A stretch of 13,415 nucleotides of DNA from the NCBI GenBank assembly GCA_903881535.1, contig CAIRTT010000441.1:1-13415 (forward strand), in the 5' to 3' direction. The translations under genes and the position numbers were made by a program. Below the pieces are notes generated by a model. That model did not search any database. It saw only the letters and a program-made list of their open reading frames with translations, and was not told the origin of the DNA. The stretch comes from an uncultured Armatimonadota bacterium. Lineage in GTDB: Bacteria; Armatimonadota; Armatimonadia; Armatimonadales; Armatimonadaceae. This document shows positions 13,328-13,415 of the stretch, piece by piece. Numbering within the stretch: position 1 is the first letter of the stretch; each line of letters opens with the position of its first letter.

Positions 13328-13415
13328 CTATTCCATGCTTCTCGATGTCAACCGTAACGTCACCTTATTGCGCAGCTGTTGAATCTGTTGCATATACGCC
13401 GTCTCGGTGTTCATC
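13328..13415 (-). CDS. 3' end of an unidentified gene (5' part outside window)
   Basis: On the - strand 28 codons are open from the window edge to TAG (13330-13328) and read MNTETAYMQQIQQLRN..., ending LTSRSME. The tail is Gln-rich and basic, probably helical. It is followed by a terminator at the expected distance, which supports a real gene end. The ATG at 13414 may be internal. I do not recognise the family; with 28 residues nothing more can be said. Confidence 0.45.
   Translation of the reverse strand, partial: MNTETAYMQQIQQLRNKVTLRLTSRSME

Noticed and set aside
13152..13382. Open frame of 76 codons on the + strand
   Set aside because: TTG start, runs through the terminator at 13276-13311 and overlaps the more plausible gene end on the other strand.

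Overview
This 13.4 kb window looks like bacterial chromosome close to a replication origin. It holds twelve recognisable protein genes, one gene that runs off each end in part, several intrinsic terminators and two unusual direct-repeat structures. The organism is not a proteobacterium of the usual kind: it has a separate PurS subunit next to PurQ, PlsY as the glycerol-3-phosphate acyltransferase, a short prepilin cut after Ala, and several genes whose -10 box lies only 5-6 nt before the ATG. That combination would fit Armatimonadota or a similar deep-branching phylum, but the phylum cannot be fixed from this sequence alone.

Left part (1-2890, + strand). The 3' half of an HPS/KGPDC-type sugar-phosphate lyase overlaps an SDR oxidoreductase, a likely sugar catabolic operon. 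Directly after it lies a RhuM-family gene, bracketed by two copies (about 100 bp, roughly 90% identical) of the 3' end of the SDR gene. This reads as an insertion, or a recombination product, that duplicated the SDR tail. A small three-helix membrane protein follows.

Middle part (2892-8137). On the - strand are a DUF5060/DUF4038 (apiosidase-like) glycoside hydrolase and a family 2 glycosyltransferase. Divergent from them, on the + strand, is a pair matching DgcA (enolase-superfamily epimerase/racemase) and DgcN (DUF1611 P-loop protein), which suggests D-glutamate or peptidoglycan-peptide catabolism. A strong bidirectional terminator separates this pair from convergent asnS. Beyond the asnS stop codon the last codons of asnS are repeated within a 113-bp-period imperfect tandem repeat.

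Right part (8138-13415). asnS and a type IV pilin-like gene lie on the - strand and plsY on the + strand. A convergent - strand operon, purS-purQ-crp-like, follows with tight spacing. Upstream of purS is a gene-free stretch of about 790 bp with seven DnaA-box-like sites, a run of five DnaA-trio triplets and an AT-rich tract, the layout of an oriC unwinding element. At the right edge the 3' end of another - strand gene ends in a terminator.

The most interesting points are the RhuM cassette with its duplicated SDR tail, the asnS-tail repeat, the candidate oriC and the recurrent leaderless-type promoters.
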